Shown: in pieces, positions 24,166 to 48,903 of the stretch | Layout of the letters: every line of letters begins with the position of its first letter | Position numbering within the stretch: the first letter of the stretch is position 1 | NCBI GenBank assembly: GCA_945643635.1 | Contig: CALZFC010000113.1 | Span: 249,001 to 313,000, forward strand | Direction of reading: 5' to 3' | DNA length: 64,000 nt | DNA from: Allodiplogaster sudhausi | Taxonomy: Eukaryota > Nematoda > Chromadorea > Rhabditida > Diplogasteridae | Position numbers and translations under genes: made by a program | Notes under the pieces: model-generated | Told to the model about the DNA's origin: nothing | Databases searched by the model: none | What the model saw: the letters and a program-made list of their open reading frames with translations, nothing else

Positions 24166-24470
24166 TTATAAATTTGAAACCTTGAATAGTTTGATTGTTC
24201 CTAAGACCTGTGTTGAAGTGCTTAGCGAAGTGTTGTTTTGGAGGATTGCATTAGCGATTCTCATGAAATCGCATTGAGTGCATTCATTTCCAATAGAGAA
24301 GAGGAATCCTTTCGTACCAAGTTCAAAAAGTTTCTTCTCGACCTCGGACTGGATAACATCTTTGTCAAGCTGCGACCTCACGAACATCATTGCTGCGCCG
24401 AAGAGATTAAAGACAATGCCAATGCTGATCACGAAGAAACAACCGGCAAATAGAAAACTTCACATGTTGA
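24166..24470 (-). CDS. Unresolved exon with a membrane segment
   Basis: An open frame ending at 24166 begins after a possible acceptor near 24460. It has a 20-25 residue hydrophobic stretch (AGCFFVISIGIVFNLFGAAM), then a hydrophilic region with CTQC and two potential N-glycosylation sites (NNTS), and ends KLFKVSNL. It could be the last exon of a small membrane protein. The upstream exons were not identified and no family is recognised. Confidence 0.35.
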
Positions 24471-25268
24471 CTTGGATCTTTTTGCATGCATTATTACTTC
24501 TGACGCTAGTATTTTTCACTATCCACATAAATATATCGCTCAAAATCGGCTTGGAGCGTTGTGCGAAAGCCGCTTAAATGTTTACGTTGGATGGCCCGCT
24601 AAAAGGGTGGAACGTTTAGAGGGGAGAAGAGTTGTTATCGTTGGATGGAGGAAGAAAGAGGAAGAAAGGCAGTGACTGACTCCTCTTCGGCCGCCTTCTT
24701 TCCACTCTCCTTTTCATCACTGCGGAATCATCTCCGACCGTGCGAATCTTGACATGTCTTCCCATGGTCGGCCAAGGCAAGAAGTGTGGCCAGGGGAGAC
24801 CTCTTCTCTCCCTCTCCAGACTTCCCCGTTCACATCTTCACAAGCAAAGTCGAATGCAATATCTCAAATGGCTTTTCTCATTCCCCGAGGCTAAGCCACC
24901 TTCTCATTTCTGTTTTGTCACTCCTTGTTTCTTCAACGGCCGTCTAGCATATACAAAATGAGCTAGTCTCCCTCTCAGTAATCAGTATGATCCCCTAGCA
25001 AAATGAACGAAGTCTGAAACGAGTGTTTTTTTTTTTAGGAGTTGTCGTAATGGGACGAAAATACTTGTTTCCAACTGATTGACCAATAAAGGGGGCGGAC
25101 CAGCGAGGGAGTAGAGAGGAGGACGGCTTGCCAGTACGGCCATTCATCTTAGCCTTCGAATGTCATAGGCATGCGCCTCCCTTCCCTCCCTCAATCACAT
25201 TCACTAGTTGCAGATGAACTGAGTTGCTCTCACTTTCCATGCCTCTCTTTCCCCTTCTCTCTCTCTCG

Positions 25269-25340
<72 letters not shown>

Positions 25341-26630
25341 TTCTTCCATATCTTGAGTCACTGAGGCTGATCATGTTCCCTTATGCGACGGAGAGAGTGA
25401 GGGGAGGGGGGTCTAACCAAAGCCTCTTCATTGGAAGCGCCAAGCGAGGTCACTCTCCGCGAGAACGGTTGAACGGACAGCTGATTGGTGACAGGCGACA
25501 GGAGTGAAATGCTGTTGTTTATCTCGCGCATCTCTGGTCTGTTCATGTACTATTCCCCTCTCTCTTTCTCTCGCTCTCCTTTTCTTTCCTTTCTCTCCCT
25601 CCATTCTCCCTCTTAATCTCTTGATCTCTCATCTCACTTTTTCTCTCCTGTGTACCTAAACTGTTTTTTACTTATGTATTTCCCGGTCTTTTCAGTCTCG
25701 CCCGCACAAAATGTATGTATCTCTCCAAATTAGCTCTGACCCGGATAAAAGTTGTTTCCTCAAAAGTTGTGGAACAAACACCCTTTTGTTGTCTGTGTTA
25801 GAGTTCTTGTCTTTTACAGCCGGCGTGACGACTACTTCCTTCCATTAATTCACAATCATTCGGTGTCATAAGAAACACTGTTTTCACTCTCCTTAACTCC
25901 TAGTGTGCTTTTTTTGTTATGATTTATGACAGGACAACTGAATCACTCAAAAATGCAGATTCCATTGACATGATTGGTCACGATGAAACGACTCTGATTA
26001 CTGAACAGGCTGCGTCATTTGTATTGTATCAATGAGACATGCAATATTAAGAGAGAGAGAAAGAGAGAAAAGAAGAAAACGTTAAAGGAATGTATTTATG
26101 TATACATATAGCATGTTTCTTCTCTTTTTGATGAATCTGTCCATGTCGTGAAAGAGGAAGGAGACAGTTTCTTTTCCTTTACTTCTTCTTCTTCTTATGA
26201 TCGTCCTCAATGAACTGCTGTCAGATTGTCTCCTTCGACAAGCTCTGACTTCAAGTTTCCTCTTTCCTCTGTTCTGTTCTTCCCCGACTTAGCAGCCCCT
26301 CTCTCTCTCTCTCTCTCTCTCTTTCTCCCTCTCCCCTTCTCCCCCTCTCTCCCTCTCTCACTCACTTTCACACTTTAATCCGTGAAGACTGCTCGTGTCG
26401 TCAAAATGGCTGCGATCTGGACAAACGCTCTCGGGGTGTTGTAGGCAATTGAAAGGCAATTCATTTCTCTATCTCTTTTCATCTCTTCCGGATCGCGCTC
26501 TCTCACTCTCTCTCTCTTTCTCTCTCGCTCTGTCTCCACCTCTGCTACTTTCCCTCTTCCTCTCTATTTTAGTTCCGCACCCCATCTCCAGTGGATGCTT
26601 CTGTCCAGTGTGAATTCGTAAGAGAGTGCG
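24471..26630. other. Intergenic region dense in polypyrimidine tracts
   Basis: No gene supported. CT-rich runs lie at about 25250-25345, 25555-25600, 26298-26360 and 26495-26570, with shorter GA runs at 26050-26070. The region sits immediately upstream of the peptide transporter and presumably contains its promoter. Confidence 0.5.
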
Positions 26631-29600
26631 ATGACCCGCTTGGACGTCCTCGATGAGGGAGGAAATGAGAAGAAGGCAGAAGCTGAGCAGCCCACGGTAT
26701 ATCTATTCACACTGCACCTTATCTATCCCTATTCCTACATTGTGTATGAAATCAATTTCAGGGCTTAGTTGACATCGCACGCAAATGGCCAAAGGTGACC
26801 TTTTGCATATTAGCAAACGAGTTCTGCGAGCGCTTCAGTTACTATGGAATGCGATGTCAGTCTAGTTCTTTCTGGTTGACTAGGAATGAGTATTGATCTC
26901 TTGAGCTGTTCTTACGATCTACTTTATTCACTACCTCGGATTCCAAAGCAATACCTCGACCGTGCTCTTCCATGCCTTCACTGTCTTTGCCTACACTTCG
27001 CCCCTCTTTGGCTCAATGCTGGCCGATGGATACATTGGCAAGTTCTGGTTAGTGGGAACAGAAGTATCGAAAGGGATATAAGTATTCTGTTCAGGACAAT
27101 CTTCGTGCTGTCCTTGGTGTACGCCTTCGGCCAAGTGACCCTCGCCGTTGCGTCTTCCTTTTCTGCCGATCATTTTGTGCATCCGTGCGTTCCTTTTAGG
27201 GAAAAATGCGTCATATCGACAACTCTTTAGCGCATCTACAAAAAATGGAGCCAAAGTGCCATCTCTGTATTCCTCTCTCTCACTCTCAGTCTTCCTCTAT
27301 CTTTCTCTCTCTCTCAGTTTTCCTCTATCTTTCTCTTTCTTTCTGTTTCTTTCTCTCATCCTCTCTCCCTCTCTAAGATGGCTCGATCTGCTCGGTCTGC
27401 TAGTGATAGCGATTGGAACGGGTGGCATCAAGCCGTGCGTGTCTGCATTCGGTGGTGACCAATTCAATCCGTCATGGCAGAGAATGATCGCCATCTTCTT
27501 CTCTGTCTTTTACTTCTCCATCAATGCCGGATCCACCATCTCCATGTTTGTCACTCCACTTTTCAGAGGTGACTGACATTGAACTTTTTTTTCTAATAAC
27601 AAGAGTACATATTTGTGTACCGGTGCAAGAATGCCAGTCTCAAAGAGTGGCAAGCCTGTGACAGAGGGATGAAAGGGCAATGTTTGCATCGCTCGTCCAT
27701 TACCTGCCACATATTTTTTTCGTCAAGTTCTATTTCTGCCTTCTTTATCTCGATGCTAATCGTGAACTTCTTTATAGCCATCCCGTGCATGGGCCAGACC
27801 AGCTGCTTTCCGCTAGCCTTTGGTATCCCGGCCGCTCTCATGGTCATCGCTACAGGTAGGACCCTTTTCTCTCTATCTCTCTCTCTTTTTCTTTCTCTCC
27901 CTTTCTCTCTCTCTCTTTCTTTCTCTCCCTTTCTCTCTCTCTCTTTCTTTCTCTCCCTTTCTCTCTCTCTCTTTCTTTCTCTCCCTTTCTCTCTCTCTTT
28001 TTCTTTCTCTCCCTTTCTCTCTCTCTCTTTCTTTCTCTCCCTTTCTCTCTCTCTCTTTCTTTCTCTCCCTTTCTCTCTCTCTCTTTCTTTCTCTCCCTTT
28101 CTCTCTCTCTCTCTTTCTTTCTCTCCCTTTCTCTCTCTCTCTTTTTTCTCTCCCTTTCTCTCTCTCTCTTTCTTTCTCTCCCTTTCTCTCTCTCTCTTTC
28201 TTTCTCTCCCTTTCTCTCTCTCTCTTTCTTTCTCTCCCTTTCTCTCTCTCTCTTTCTTTCTCTCCCGTTCTCTCGTTTACTGCTCTTCCACTCTCCCTCA
28301 TCATCCATCTTCCAATTACCGCATTACCTTTAACATGAACAGCTGTAGATCTGTAGAAGAGATAAGAGAATTAGAAAAATGCGAAGTGAGCTGGCGGGAA
28401 TAAGCGAGTCATCTATCTCCCAATAACACTCTGTCTTCCTCTTTCATCTCTCGCTCTTTCCTTTCTCACTCTGCTCTCTCCTCTCCCTTTCTCTCTCTCC
28501 GTTTCTCTCTCTCCCTGTACACCCGTTTCAGCGCTTTTTCTGCTGGGTTCACCTTGGTACAAGAGAATGCCTCTGTCGGAGAATGTTATTCTTCGTGTGC
28601 TGACGACCATTCAGGTTTTCTATCGCATGCTATCATATAGATAGAGAAGATAGCATAATTGAAGAGGGGAAGAGACAGATTGTGGATGACTTTGATTAGA
28701 GAGCAGTGAGGAACCGTTTCTCGTCGTGCCGGAAGAGAGAGCACTGGCTGGACCACGCAATGGATGAACATGCCTGTGCGAAGAACGAGAGATGCCAGGC
28801 ACTCGCCAAGAAGGCTCCCGCCAATTCCAACAAGTGTAGCGAGGTCAAACACTTCCCGTGCTTTGCCAGTGGGAATTCAGTTGATGATTTAAAGTTATGG
28901 TAAAGAAGAACTCACACATCAGCACACAATCAACTGATAGAATTGAAACATCAACGATGACAATATTTTGCCAAAGACAAAACGCATTGCAGGCCACTTT
29001 TGTGAAGGACATCAAGTCGTTGCTACGAGTAATTGTGATGATGTTGTCCTTTCCAATGTTCTGGGCACTCTACGACCAGCAGGTGGGACAATGGAATGTC
29101 CAGGGAGAGGAGACAATCCATTGCTCCTTAGGGATCTCGCTGGACGATCCAGGCCATGTCGATGGATCCTCGAATCACTCGAAACTTCTCTCTTCTGCCA
29201 GAGCAAATGCAAACATTGAATGCCATTCTCATTCTCGTAATGATTCCACTCTTCCAGGTAAGCGAGAAATGATTACCATTTGCCTGACCTGCTTAAGAGA
29301 GCCTCTCTCTAAGGGTCAAGGACTGCCTGCCCCGGGACCGATGTTCGATTTTGACTACCAGAACTTTATGAGTGATACATGGGTAGATTATAAGGAAAAT
29401 TAGACGGTTGAAAAGTTTGAGAAATTTTTTTCTCCACGCCACCACCCAAAATATGTCAAAAATTCGATGTTCTGTAACTTGCTTCATTTACAAGATTTTT
29501 TACTTTTCTTTTTTTTAACTGATTGCTCACTCAAAACTGCACAAAAAAGTCCCAGATAACTGTTTCTGAAAAGATTCATTTTAATAGACTTTTTCCGGAT

Positions 29601-32600
29601 ACAAATTTTTAGGACTAAAAAAATGTTATTTTTTGTGTTTTTTTTTCATGTTTGCCGGTCCATTTCCAGAGAAATTATTCCATAATATGAAAGTAGAGGA
29701 AAAAGTACATGATATATGTTTCTACGAAAAGGATTTGAGGACACCTTTTTTGGGTATCAATTTTTGAATACTATATGCGATCAAGTGCTGCACCGCATTT
29801 TAAGCTCCATATCTGTTTTCCCTTTTTCCCTTTTCATCTACAAAGCAAGTATAATGGTTGTAGTTTTTTATTCTCTACAAATAATGTCTATACGAAACTT
29901 TGATACTTCCCGAAAAATAAAGTTTAGACATAAAAATTTAATTTTTCGATTTTTCGTATATGTCTAGAGACCGCAGATAGATTTTGCGGTCACGTGTTTG
30001 ACCGGGCGCACTACAGTATCCAGTGTGAATTATGTCATAATTTAAATGAATTTAGCCGTATTGTTTAAAGATAGTTTACACATTCTGACTTGCTTTCTTT
30101 CTCGCTTATTTTCTTCAATAATTATTCAAGGTAAGAAAATTGAGTCAGTGGGTATACATTTGCTCATTTCGAAAGTGGAATCTGCAGATATTTTACTTTG
30201 AGAATTGACGTTGCGCCGCTTATGAAAGGAAAGTGCTGTTAAAGTAGCTGTTGAGCAGTGGCGGGACATTTTGCGTGTTATTATACTTAATAAGGCTTTC
30301 GTTAAGCCAGTGGGGCATAAATTTAATCATTTGGGTAATGAAGATTTTAAATATTTGACTTAGAGTGGTGAAATGAAAAACACAATGAAATGCACTTGCT
30401 AACTGAAGCAATTGAGTATCGACAGGATACGTTTTTTCTTGTCCAAACCAATTAAAAATCACAAATCATAAATTATAGAAAAAAAGCCATTAAAGTAGAA
30501 TACAGATCACTGATAATGAAGCACCTGACCGCCTGAAACGCATATGACACAGTTCATCACATTCCACAGCGGACATCGGCTTACTGTAGCCAGCCCACAT
30601 TGCTAATAAATTAACAGTCTTTAAACTCATTTTTATATGTGAATTCTTCAATATTTTGTAATAATTTTTATATATATGAATTTCTCGCACTCGAAGAAGT
30701 ATTTAACCGAATTTTTAATCGGTTTGGAAAAATTATCTGCGGTCTCTATATATGTCTGCCGTCGGGTTTTTTTTTGACATTTTCCGTATTTCATAGATCG
30801 ATTTCCAGATACTATTCACTGCTATCTTGAAGAGGAAAGAAAACTGCATAGAATATCATTTTATTATAGGAATCTGAGAACACTATTTTTAGATACATGA
30901 ATTTTAATCGGCGATAATGTGCGACAGTGGCATCAATTACTGTTCGGCGAGTCTTGCCCCAAAATGTTCGAATTGAATTTTTCTCTTAAAATCACCCCAA
31001 GGGGGTTCTTTGATGCGAGGAACATGAATATCATGTTTATTTTTTATTATGACGTCATTTTAAAAAGTTACGGTAGGTAAATGGCTGAACGACACAATTT
31101 TACAACACATTATCGCCGATTAAAATTCATGTATCTAAAAATAGTGTTCTCAGATTCCTATAATAAAATGATATTCTATGCAGTTTTCTTTCCTCTTCAA
31201 GATAGCAGTGAATAGTATCTGGAAATCGATCTATGAAATACGGAAAATGTCAAAAAACCCGACGGCAGACATATACGAAAAATCGAAAAATTAAATTTTA
31301 TGTCTAAACTATATTTTTCGGGAAGTATCAAAGTTTCGTATAGACACGATTTGTAGAGAATAAAAAACTACACCATTATACTTGCTTTGCAGATGAAAAG
31401 GTAAAAAGGGAAAACAGATATGGAGCTTAAACTGCGGTGCAGCACTTGATCGCATATAGTATTCAAAAATATGATACCCAAAAAAGGTGTCCTCAAATCC
31501 TTTTCGTAGAAACATATATCATGTACTTTTTCCTCTACTTTCATATTATGGAATGATTTCTCTGGAAATGGACCGGCAAAAATGAAAAAAAAAACACACA
31601 AAAAATAACATTTTTTAAGTCCAAAAAATTTGCATCCGGAAAAAGTCTATTAAAATGAATCTTTTCAGAAACAGTTATCTGGGACTTTTTTGTGCAGTTT
31701 TGAGTGAGCAATCACATAAAAAAAAGAAAAGTAAAAAATCTTATAAATGAAGCAAGTTACAGAACATCGAAGTTTTGACATATTTTGGGTGGTGGCGTGG
31801 AGAAAAAAAAATTTCTCAAACTTTTAAACCGTCTAGTTTTCCTTATAATCTATCCATGTATCACTCATAAAGTTCTGGTAGTCAAAATCGAACATCGGTC
31901 CCCGGGGCAGGCACCAATGGCGCCCTCCTTGAACCCTACAGAGAGGCTCTCTTAATTGTTAAAGGTGCTCATCTATCCCACTCTCGAGAAGTGCGGCATA
32001 AAAATGACGTTAGAATGTTTTGTCATCTTTTTTTTGCAGAAAATTGTGACGAGTTTCTACGATGAAGAAAAGGAACTAGTTGTTTCAGTTCTCTTCGACG
32101 GATGGCCTGCGGCGGGTTGTTAGCAGCGTTTTCATTCATCCTGTGCGGATTCGTGCAAATCGCTGTAGAGGTCCATTTTTTGTTGTTAATTGCTTTTGTT
32201 ATAATCCTTCTGTTTTGTCAATGACAAATGTCACATTTTCAGAAAAGCATGGCCTCGCCTGCGGGTAGCGGAGAAGCTTTTGTAACTTTCATCAATTCCT
32301 TCAACCATTCAATAGGCTGCAACTTCGATATTCATTTCGAGAAAAGCAGCATCCCCTTGCGAGCTAATTCGGTATGATATCGTTGACTATTTATTATGTA
32401 ATTTTCTTTGACACAACTTGCCCAATTCAGTCGCTTGTCGATGACTCGAGCATTGAGAAGGAAGAGATCTTCAAGATTCCATTGCCCAATGGCCCTGCTA
32501 AACACACATTCAAACTTCAACTTCAAAGGTATCTTCTTCTCTACTATTATATTAATATCATCTTTTTGTTGGTCGTTTCACGTAACGCTTTCCATTCTTG

Positions 32601-33827
32601 AATTTAGTGAAAGGGCTGATTGCCCGAAGGCATTCGATGTCCCCCTCGGACTGAAAGAACGCGACAACATCGCAGTCTTGCTAACTCCTCATGGCTACGC
32701 AACCATGGAAATCACTCCGAAGAAGCCAAAGCAGACCATGGGAGAATTCGGCGTCAAGTCAGATCAATCACAAATTGTTATTTTCATCCCCTTTCAAATT
32801 CAGTTTATTGCTGGATCTCGACTGTGACAAGTTGAAGAAGAGTACGGCTTCGGGGATCGATTGTGATGGCTCAGTCTACAGAGGAGCCGTCTTCTTGTGT
32901 AAATCGGACCAACCTTGCAACAGAGAAGATAAATTGTACGCAAGACGAGCAAGATAAAACATCTATTTTTTCTCACTTCAGACGATTCCACGAATGGCAA
33001 ACGAGTACGGAGCAGAAGATTATTGCTTATAATGAACCAGCTTCAGGACGTTCAATCTTTGTCTTCCCAACGGCTGCAATTATTCTTGGAAGGTGTGTCA
33101 TTTCTGAACGTAATGACGAAGAAATACATAATATTTATAGTTATCGATTTTATCTGAACGACTCCTCTACGGGGATGGTGGCCATTCCAAACTCGGAACT
33201 AACAATTTCGGATGTGGGAAGTGTCGTTAATGTGGTCGTGAGTAATGAAGGGGTACGCTCTTCTGTCCTCCTCCTCTTTTACTTGGCCGTGTTATTTCTT
33301 AAGCTGCTAAGCGTGCACCGCTCAGTGCCGGCCAACAGTGTCAGCATTCTCTGGCAGATCCCCCAGTACATTGTCATGACTGCAGCAGAGGTCTTATTCT
33401 CCGTCACAGGCTATGAATTCTCGTATGCTGAAGTTGGTTAACCTATTAATAACCATATCGGCAAAGCGTTATGTTTACTTTCTCTGTAGGCATCGCCCGC
33501 TCTGAAGTCCGTGGTGCAAGCGTTGTATCTTCTGATGGTTGCCTTCGGTGACATCTTCATAATTATCATCACGCAACTCCAGTTGTTCAAGACAATGGTA
33601 CTGAGTTCTTTTAAACGTTTAATCCGTCCTCACATGATGAAAATGCTTGCATTCAGGTCGGAGAAATGTTTTTCTTTGCCGTGGCTATGATAATCGTCAT
33701 GATCATCTTCATTTTGCTTTCTATATTTTACTACGATTACGCGCATTTTGAGTCAGAAGAGGAAATGACAGCGCATTCCAGTGAATTTGATAAAGTCGAG
33801 TTAAAGGACCAGGAGAAGAATTTGTAG
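26631..33827 (+). CDS. Proton-coupled oligopeptide transporter (POT/SLC15 family)
   Basis: An apical membrane symporter that takes up di- and tripeptides with protons. Early exons are 26631-26696, 26762-26855, 26906-27047 and 27097 to about 27180. The next are about 27377-27569 and 27778-27854, then 28532-28613 and about 28701-28896. The middle of the gene has 28993-29081, 29132-29259, about 31966-32007, 32087-32171, 32241-32370 and 32431-32528. Further exons up to 33827 encode the end of the extracellular loop and the last helices. Family landmarks are [13 protein letters not shown] in helix 1, [40 protein letters not shown] followed by GSRWTIQA, and [15 protein letters not shown] and [14 protein letters not shown] large loop between helices 9 and 10 is present, as in animal PEPT1. 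The tail is acidic and ends KDQEKNL. One intron holds a CT minisatellite and another a 2.65-kb foldback element. Exon boundaries at about 32820-33120 remain uncertain. Confidence 0.93.
27860..28268 (+). repeat. About 28-bp CT-rich minisatellite in a transporter intron
   Basis: Roughly fourteen tandem copies of a pyrimidine-only unit containing CTTTCTTTCTCTCCC followed by CT dinucleotides, with small length variants. It fills most of the intron between the [12 protein letters not shown] exon and the next. Long Ser/Phe/Leu and Lys/Arg/Glu frames through it are repeat products. Confidence 0.9.
29297..31951. mobile_element. Foldback element with TTAA target site, copy 1
   Basis: Flanked by TTAA at 29293-29296 and 31952-31955. 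Its ends read GAGAGCCTCTCT and the inverse. The two arms are long, nearly complementary inverted repeats, meeting near 31080-31105. The right arm lacks a segment of roughly 170 bp that is present in the left arm. A hAT-type MITE is inserted in the left arm. No transposase frame was found. TTAA duplication is typical of piggyBac-type mobilisation, so this is probably a non-autonomous piggyBac-like MITE. It lies wholly within an intron of the peptide transporter. A symmetrical copy is at 43119-45071. Confidence 0.85.
29965..30748. mobile_element. hAT-like MITE nested in the foldback element
   Basis: A 784-bp insert with a perfect 15-bp terminal inverted repeat (TAGAGACCGCAGATA) and an exact 8-bp target duplication TATATGTC (29957-29964 and 30749-30756). 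The uninterrupted sequence is seen in the right arm and in copy 2, which confirms the insertion boundaries. TAG-type ends with an 8-bp duplication are the hallmark of hAT elements. No transposase frame is present. Confidence 0.9.
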
Positions 33828-34200
33828 AGAATGTCCCTTGTTGTTGATTCATTGCCCAATACTCAACTGCTTTAGACTACCACTTGTTGCATTCATTTTA
33901 GCGCTTTTTTCATATCACTCTTTGTTTTAAAATATAGATCAAGGTTTTCGTTGGTTTTATTATTCAGATGCTATGTGCTTGATGGTGCCGTTCTCATACG
34001 GCAAATTTTTATATGAATATTTTGTTAACCTACATATGTATGTTTTGCCAAACAGTACAAATGCCAATATTTTTTTTATATACATTTACAATTAGTGTTC
34101 TAAACGTTCTACATAATATTGTTTCTCGTTAAGTTATTGATGACTAATAATACAAGTTTTCATTTATACCCATAGTGCAGTGTGAACTCGCTGTAAGAAG

Positions 34201-46311
<12,111 letters not shown>

Positions 46312-46369
46312 CGCCGATGACAGAACTGCCGCTTTTGCAACTGCAAGGAGAAATAACGATAGAGAGAGA

Positions 46370-46373
46370 GTGA

Positions 46374-46406
<33 letters not shown>
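46370..46406. repeat. (GA)n tract at the 5' end of the channel gene
   Basis: A GA dinucleotide run 60-100 bp upstream of the channel start codon at 46311, possibly in the promoter or 5' leader. Confidence 0.8.
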
Positions 46407-46409
<3 letters not shown>

Positions 46410-46852
46410 GAGGGAAAGAGGGAGAAAGAGAGACGAGAGAGAGGCTCCCTTAGAGCACTACAGTGAACACCTCCGGACCTGTCTCTTTCTCGGACGCTAT
46501 ATCTCTTATTCCCTTGCCTGTTTCCTCTCTTCTACTTCTTTCTTCTCGCTCACAGTCTCTTTCTCCATCTTCATCATCTTCAAAAAATTTCATGCATAAA
46601 TTGGTCGGCGCGTCATTTTGTATTATACTTCAATTTGGCAGCAGAGGCAGAAGAGCAGAACTGCGCTTGTGTCTGGCAGAAAATTTAATTTCCTTTTTTT
46701 AAAGTCATCTTACCTTGTACCGACTTTTTATGCGTGACAATAATGCTTCGCTTGCGTTCATCAGGAAGACGAGCAGCCATGGCAGAGGGAGGAAAGAGAG
46801 AGGAGGGGACGGACTGAGAGTGACGCGAGCTGCGCAAGCTTCTCCTCGCCGG

Positions 46853-47041
46853 ATGACTATCCCTTCTTTCCTCTTCTGCCTTCTGCTCCTTCTGCTCGCA
46901 ATGGCAGCCAAAATTGCGGGAGGGAGGGGGGGAGGACTGCCCGGGGCATTAGCAGCCAAAAGACGCGGCCAGCCAAGCGGAGAAGAAGAAGAGAGAATCA
47001 CTCGGCCACTTCCATTCAATCCAGGCCATGCTCGGAGATAA
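46853..47041 (+). CDS. Possible short secreted peptide (62 residues)
   Basis: A single open frame beginning at an internal ATG with a strong signal-peptide-like start (MTIPSFLFCLLLLLLAMAAK). A Gly-rich segment, a KRR dibasic site, an acidic stretch and a C-terminal RR follow. The pattern resembles a small peptide precursor, but the composition is biased, no introns or family support it, and an alternative ATG lies upstream at 46715. It lies about 540 bp upstream of the channel gene start on the opposite strand. Confidence 0.22.
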   Translation: MTIPSFLFCLLLLLLAMAAKIAGGRGGGLPGALAAKRRGQPSGEEEERITRPLPFNPGHARR

Positions 47042-48858
47042 ATGCCAGCCAACCACACTCTCGGGGACAACTCTCATCTCATTCTCTGTTATACAAATGC
47101 CCAAGTGAAACAAATGAATTCGGCAGCGCACTGCTTGAGAAAGAGTCAAATTTTAAGCTCTAATAATTAATACTAAGAAACAGAATTTTTTAAAGGAATC
47201 AAGTTAATTTCATTCCCTTACACAACTTTCTTAAGTACAATGGAATGCACTTAATTATACAAAAAATTTTTAAATGTTAAAAAAATGAAAGTGCATACTG
47301 TTGAGAGAAAGATAAGGAAAACAGGAGAGAGGAAGAGGCAGCGAGGGAAAAAGACACGAAGGGTCAGAGAATCGGAGACAAACCGCCGTTCGGTCCAAAG
47401 CGAGAACTCTCTATATTTGCACCTCTCCCTCCATTCGTTGCAACTAACGATGGAGCAGGAACGACAATTTCTCAGAGCCATTTTGGGCGAAGAGAAACGT
47501 TTCGCATAAGGAAATGAAGGGAACTTGTACATAATCCTTGCGATCCGGGACTTTCCAGATCCTCATGTGAAAATCAGTTGGAACCCAAATATGAATGCAG
47601 CCGAGAGTGCGATAAATGAAAAGAGCAGTTGTGCATACTGAATATATACAACAAAGTTTCAAGAATGCAGGAGATAGAGAAAGAGAGTGTGAGATAGAGA
47701 GAACTGAAGAGATGTAAAAGAGATTGAATGGAACGGCGAGGTAGAAAGGAGAATAAATAGAAGAAGCTGAAGAAGTTCGTTGTCTTGGCTGGGCAGCCTC
47801 CTCTGATTCATTTCCTCTTCGTTTACTGCTCTCGCCCTCGCTTACCCAGCAGCCTCGTTGTGGTGTTTGACATCTTCGCGAGGCTCCTTTACGCTTCAGC
47901 TAAATGTCACGGCCGCCTAAAGTACGGAATTCAATCGTCAAAATTATACAATAGAAAGAATGCGACAGGAATCGATCATTACGATGAATTTCACAATTAA
48001 ATTTCATGCTTTCCTACGTGTAAAAAAAAATCATAAAATCCATTTTCCAAAAAAGATCTATAAACTAATCTTTTCAAGGAACCAAAAGCAGCTGTAAAAG
48101 GAAGAAAAGACGTTTCTAGAGAATATCTTGTTTATCGGTCTGCTCTGTTTTGGTCATTCGCTCTGCAACGATTCGAGGGAGTTGTATGATATATGAGAAG
48201 ACCCCTCAGGGAGGTCATTCAATGCACAAGCCACACGCACATGGAGATACTTCTCTGCTAATGCTAAAGGCAGCAAAAAATACATCCGCTTTTCATTAAT
48301 TAAAAATATAAAAATAATAATAATAGTAACTTCAAACGCTTACGAAAGTATTCACGCTCGTCTTCGCTTCACTTCTGATTTAATCTCACGAAGTATAAAC
48401 AATGCGCTCCCAATGAAGAAAATTACAAAGAAATCAGGACAACATTATTCCTCATTAAAATAACATGTTTTGATTATAAGTTGAAAATTTTACCTTTTTT
48501 GTTAATAAATATATTTTTGTAGATTCATTTCAAATTTATTGGCCAAATCCATTTAAAAGGCGCATTTTTAGGGCAATAATCATATGAGAATTCATCGGCT
48601 CGAATATATAAAGTTTGAGCAAGACGCTGAAGAGCAAATTGAAATGCGCCTGTAAAGATGCAGAGGAGAGAGAGAGGAGCGGAATTGCTGCCTCAGGGCA
48701 CGGATGGGATTCCTTGAAAGAGGAGATGAGCAGCCCATCACAGATTCAGCCACCCACACAACCACTCCTTCAGAAGGGTCGACGTCTACAATCCAGACGA
48801 GTGGCCGATCAGCTAAAGAGAGATAGAGAGATGGAGTGAGAGAGAGAGAGGGGAGAGA

Positions 48859-48903
<45 letters not shown>

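Noticed and set aside
27600..27777. Open frame containing [15 protein letters not shown] upstream of the transporter exon at 27778
   Set aside because: A good acceptor (TTTATAG) at 27777 and family alignment place the exon start at the [13 protein letters not shown] segment, so the rest is read as intron.
27820..28403. Several 140-260 residue frames on both strands
   Set aside because: They come from the pyrimidine minisatellite in a transporter intron; flanking true exons are in a different register.
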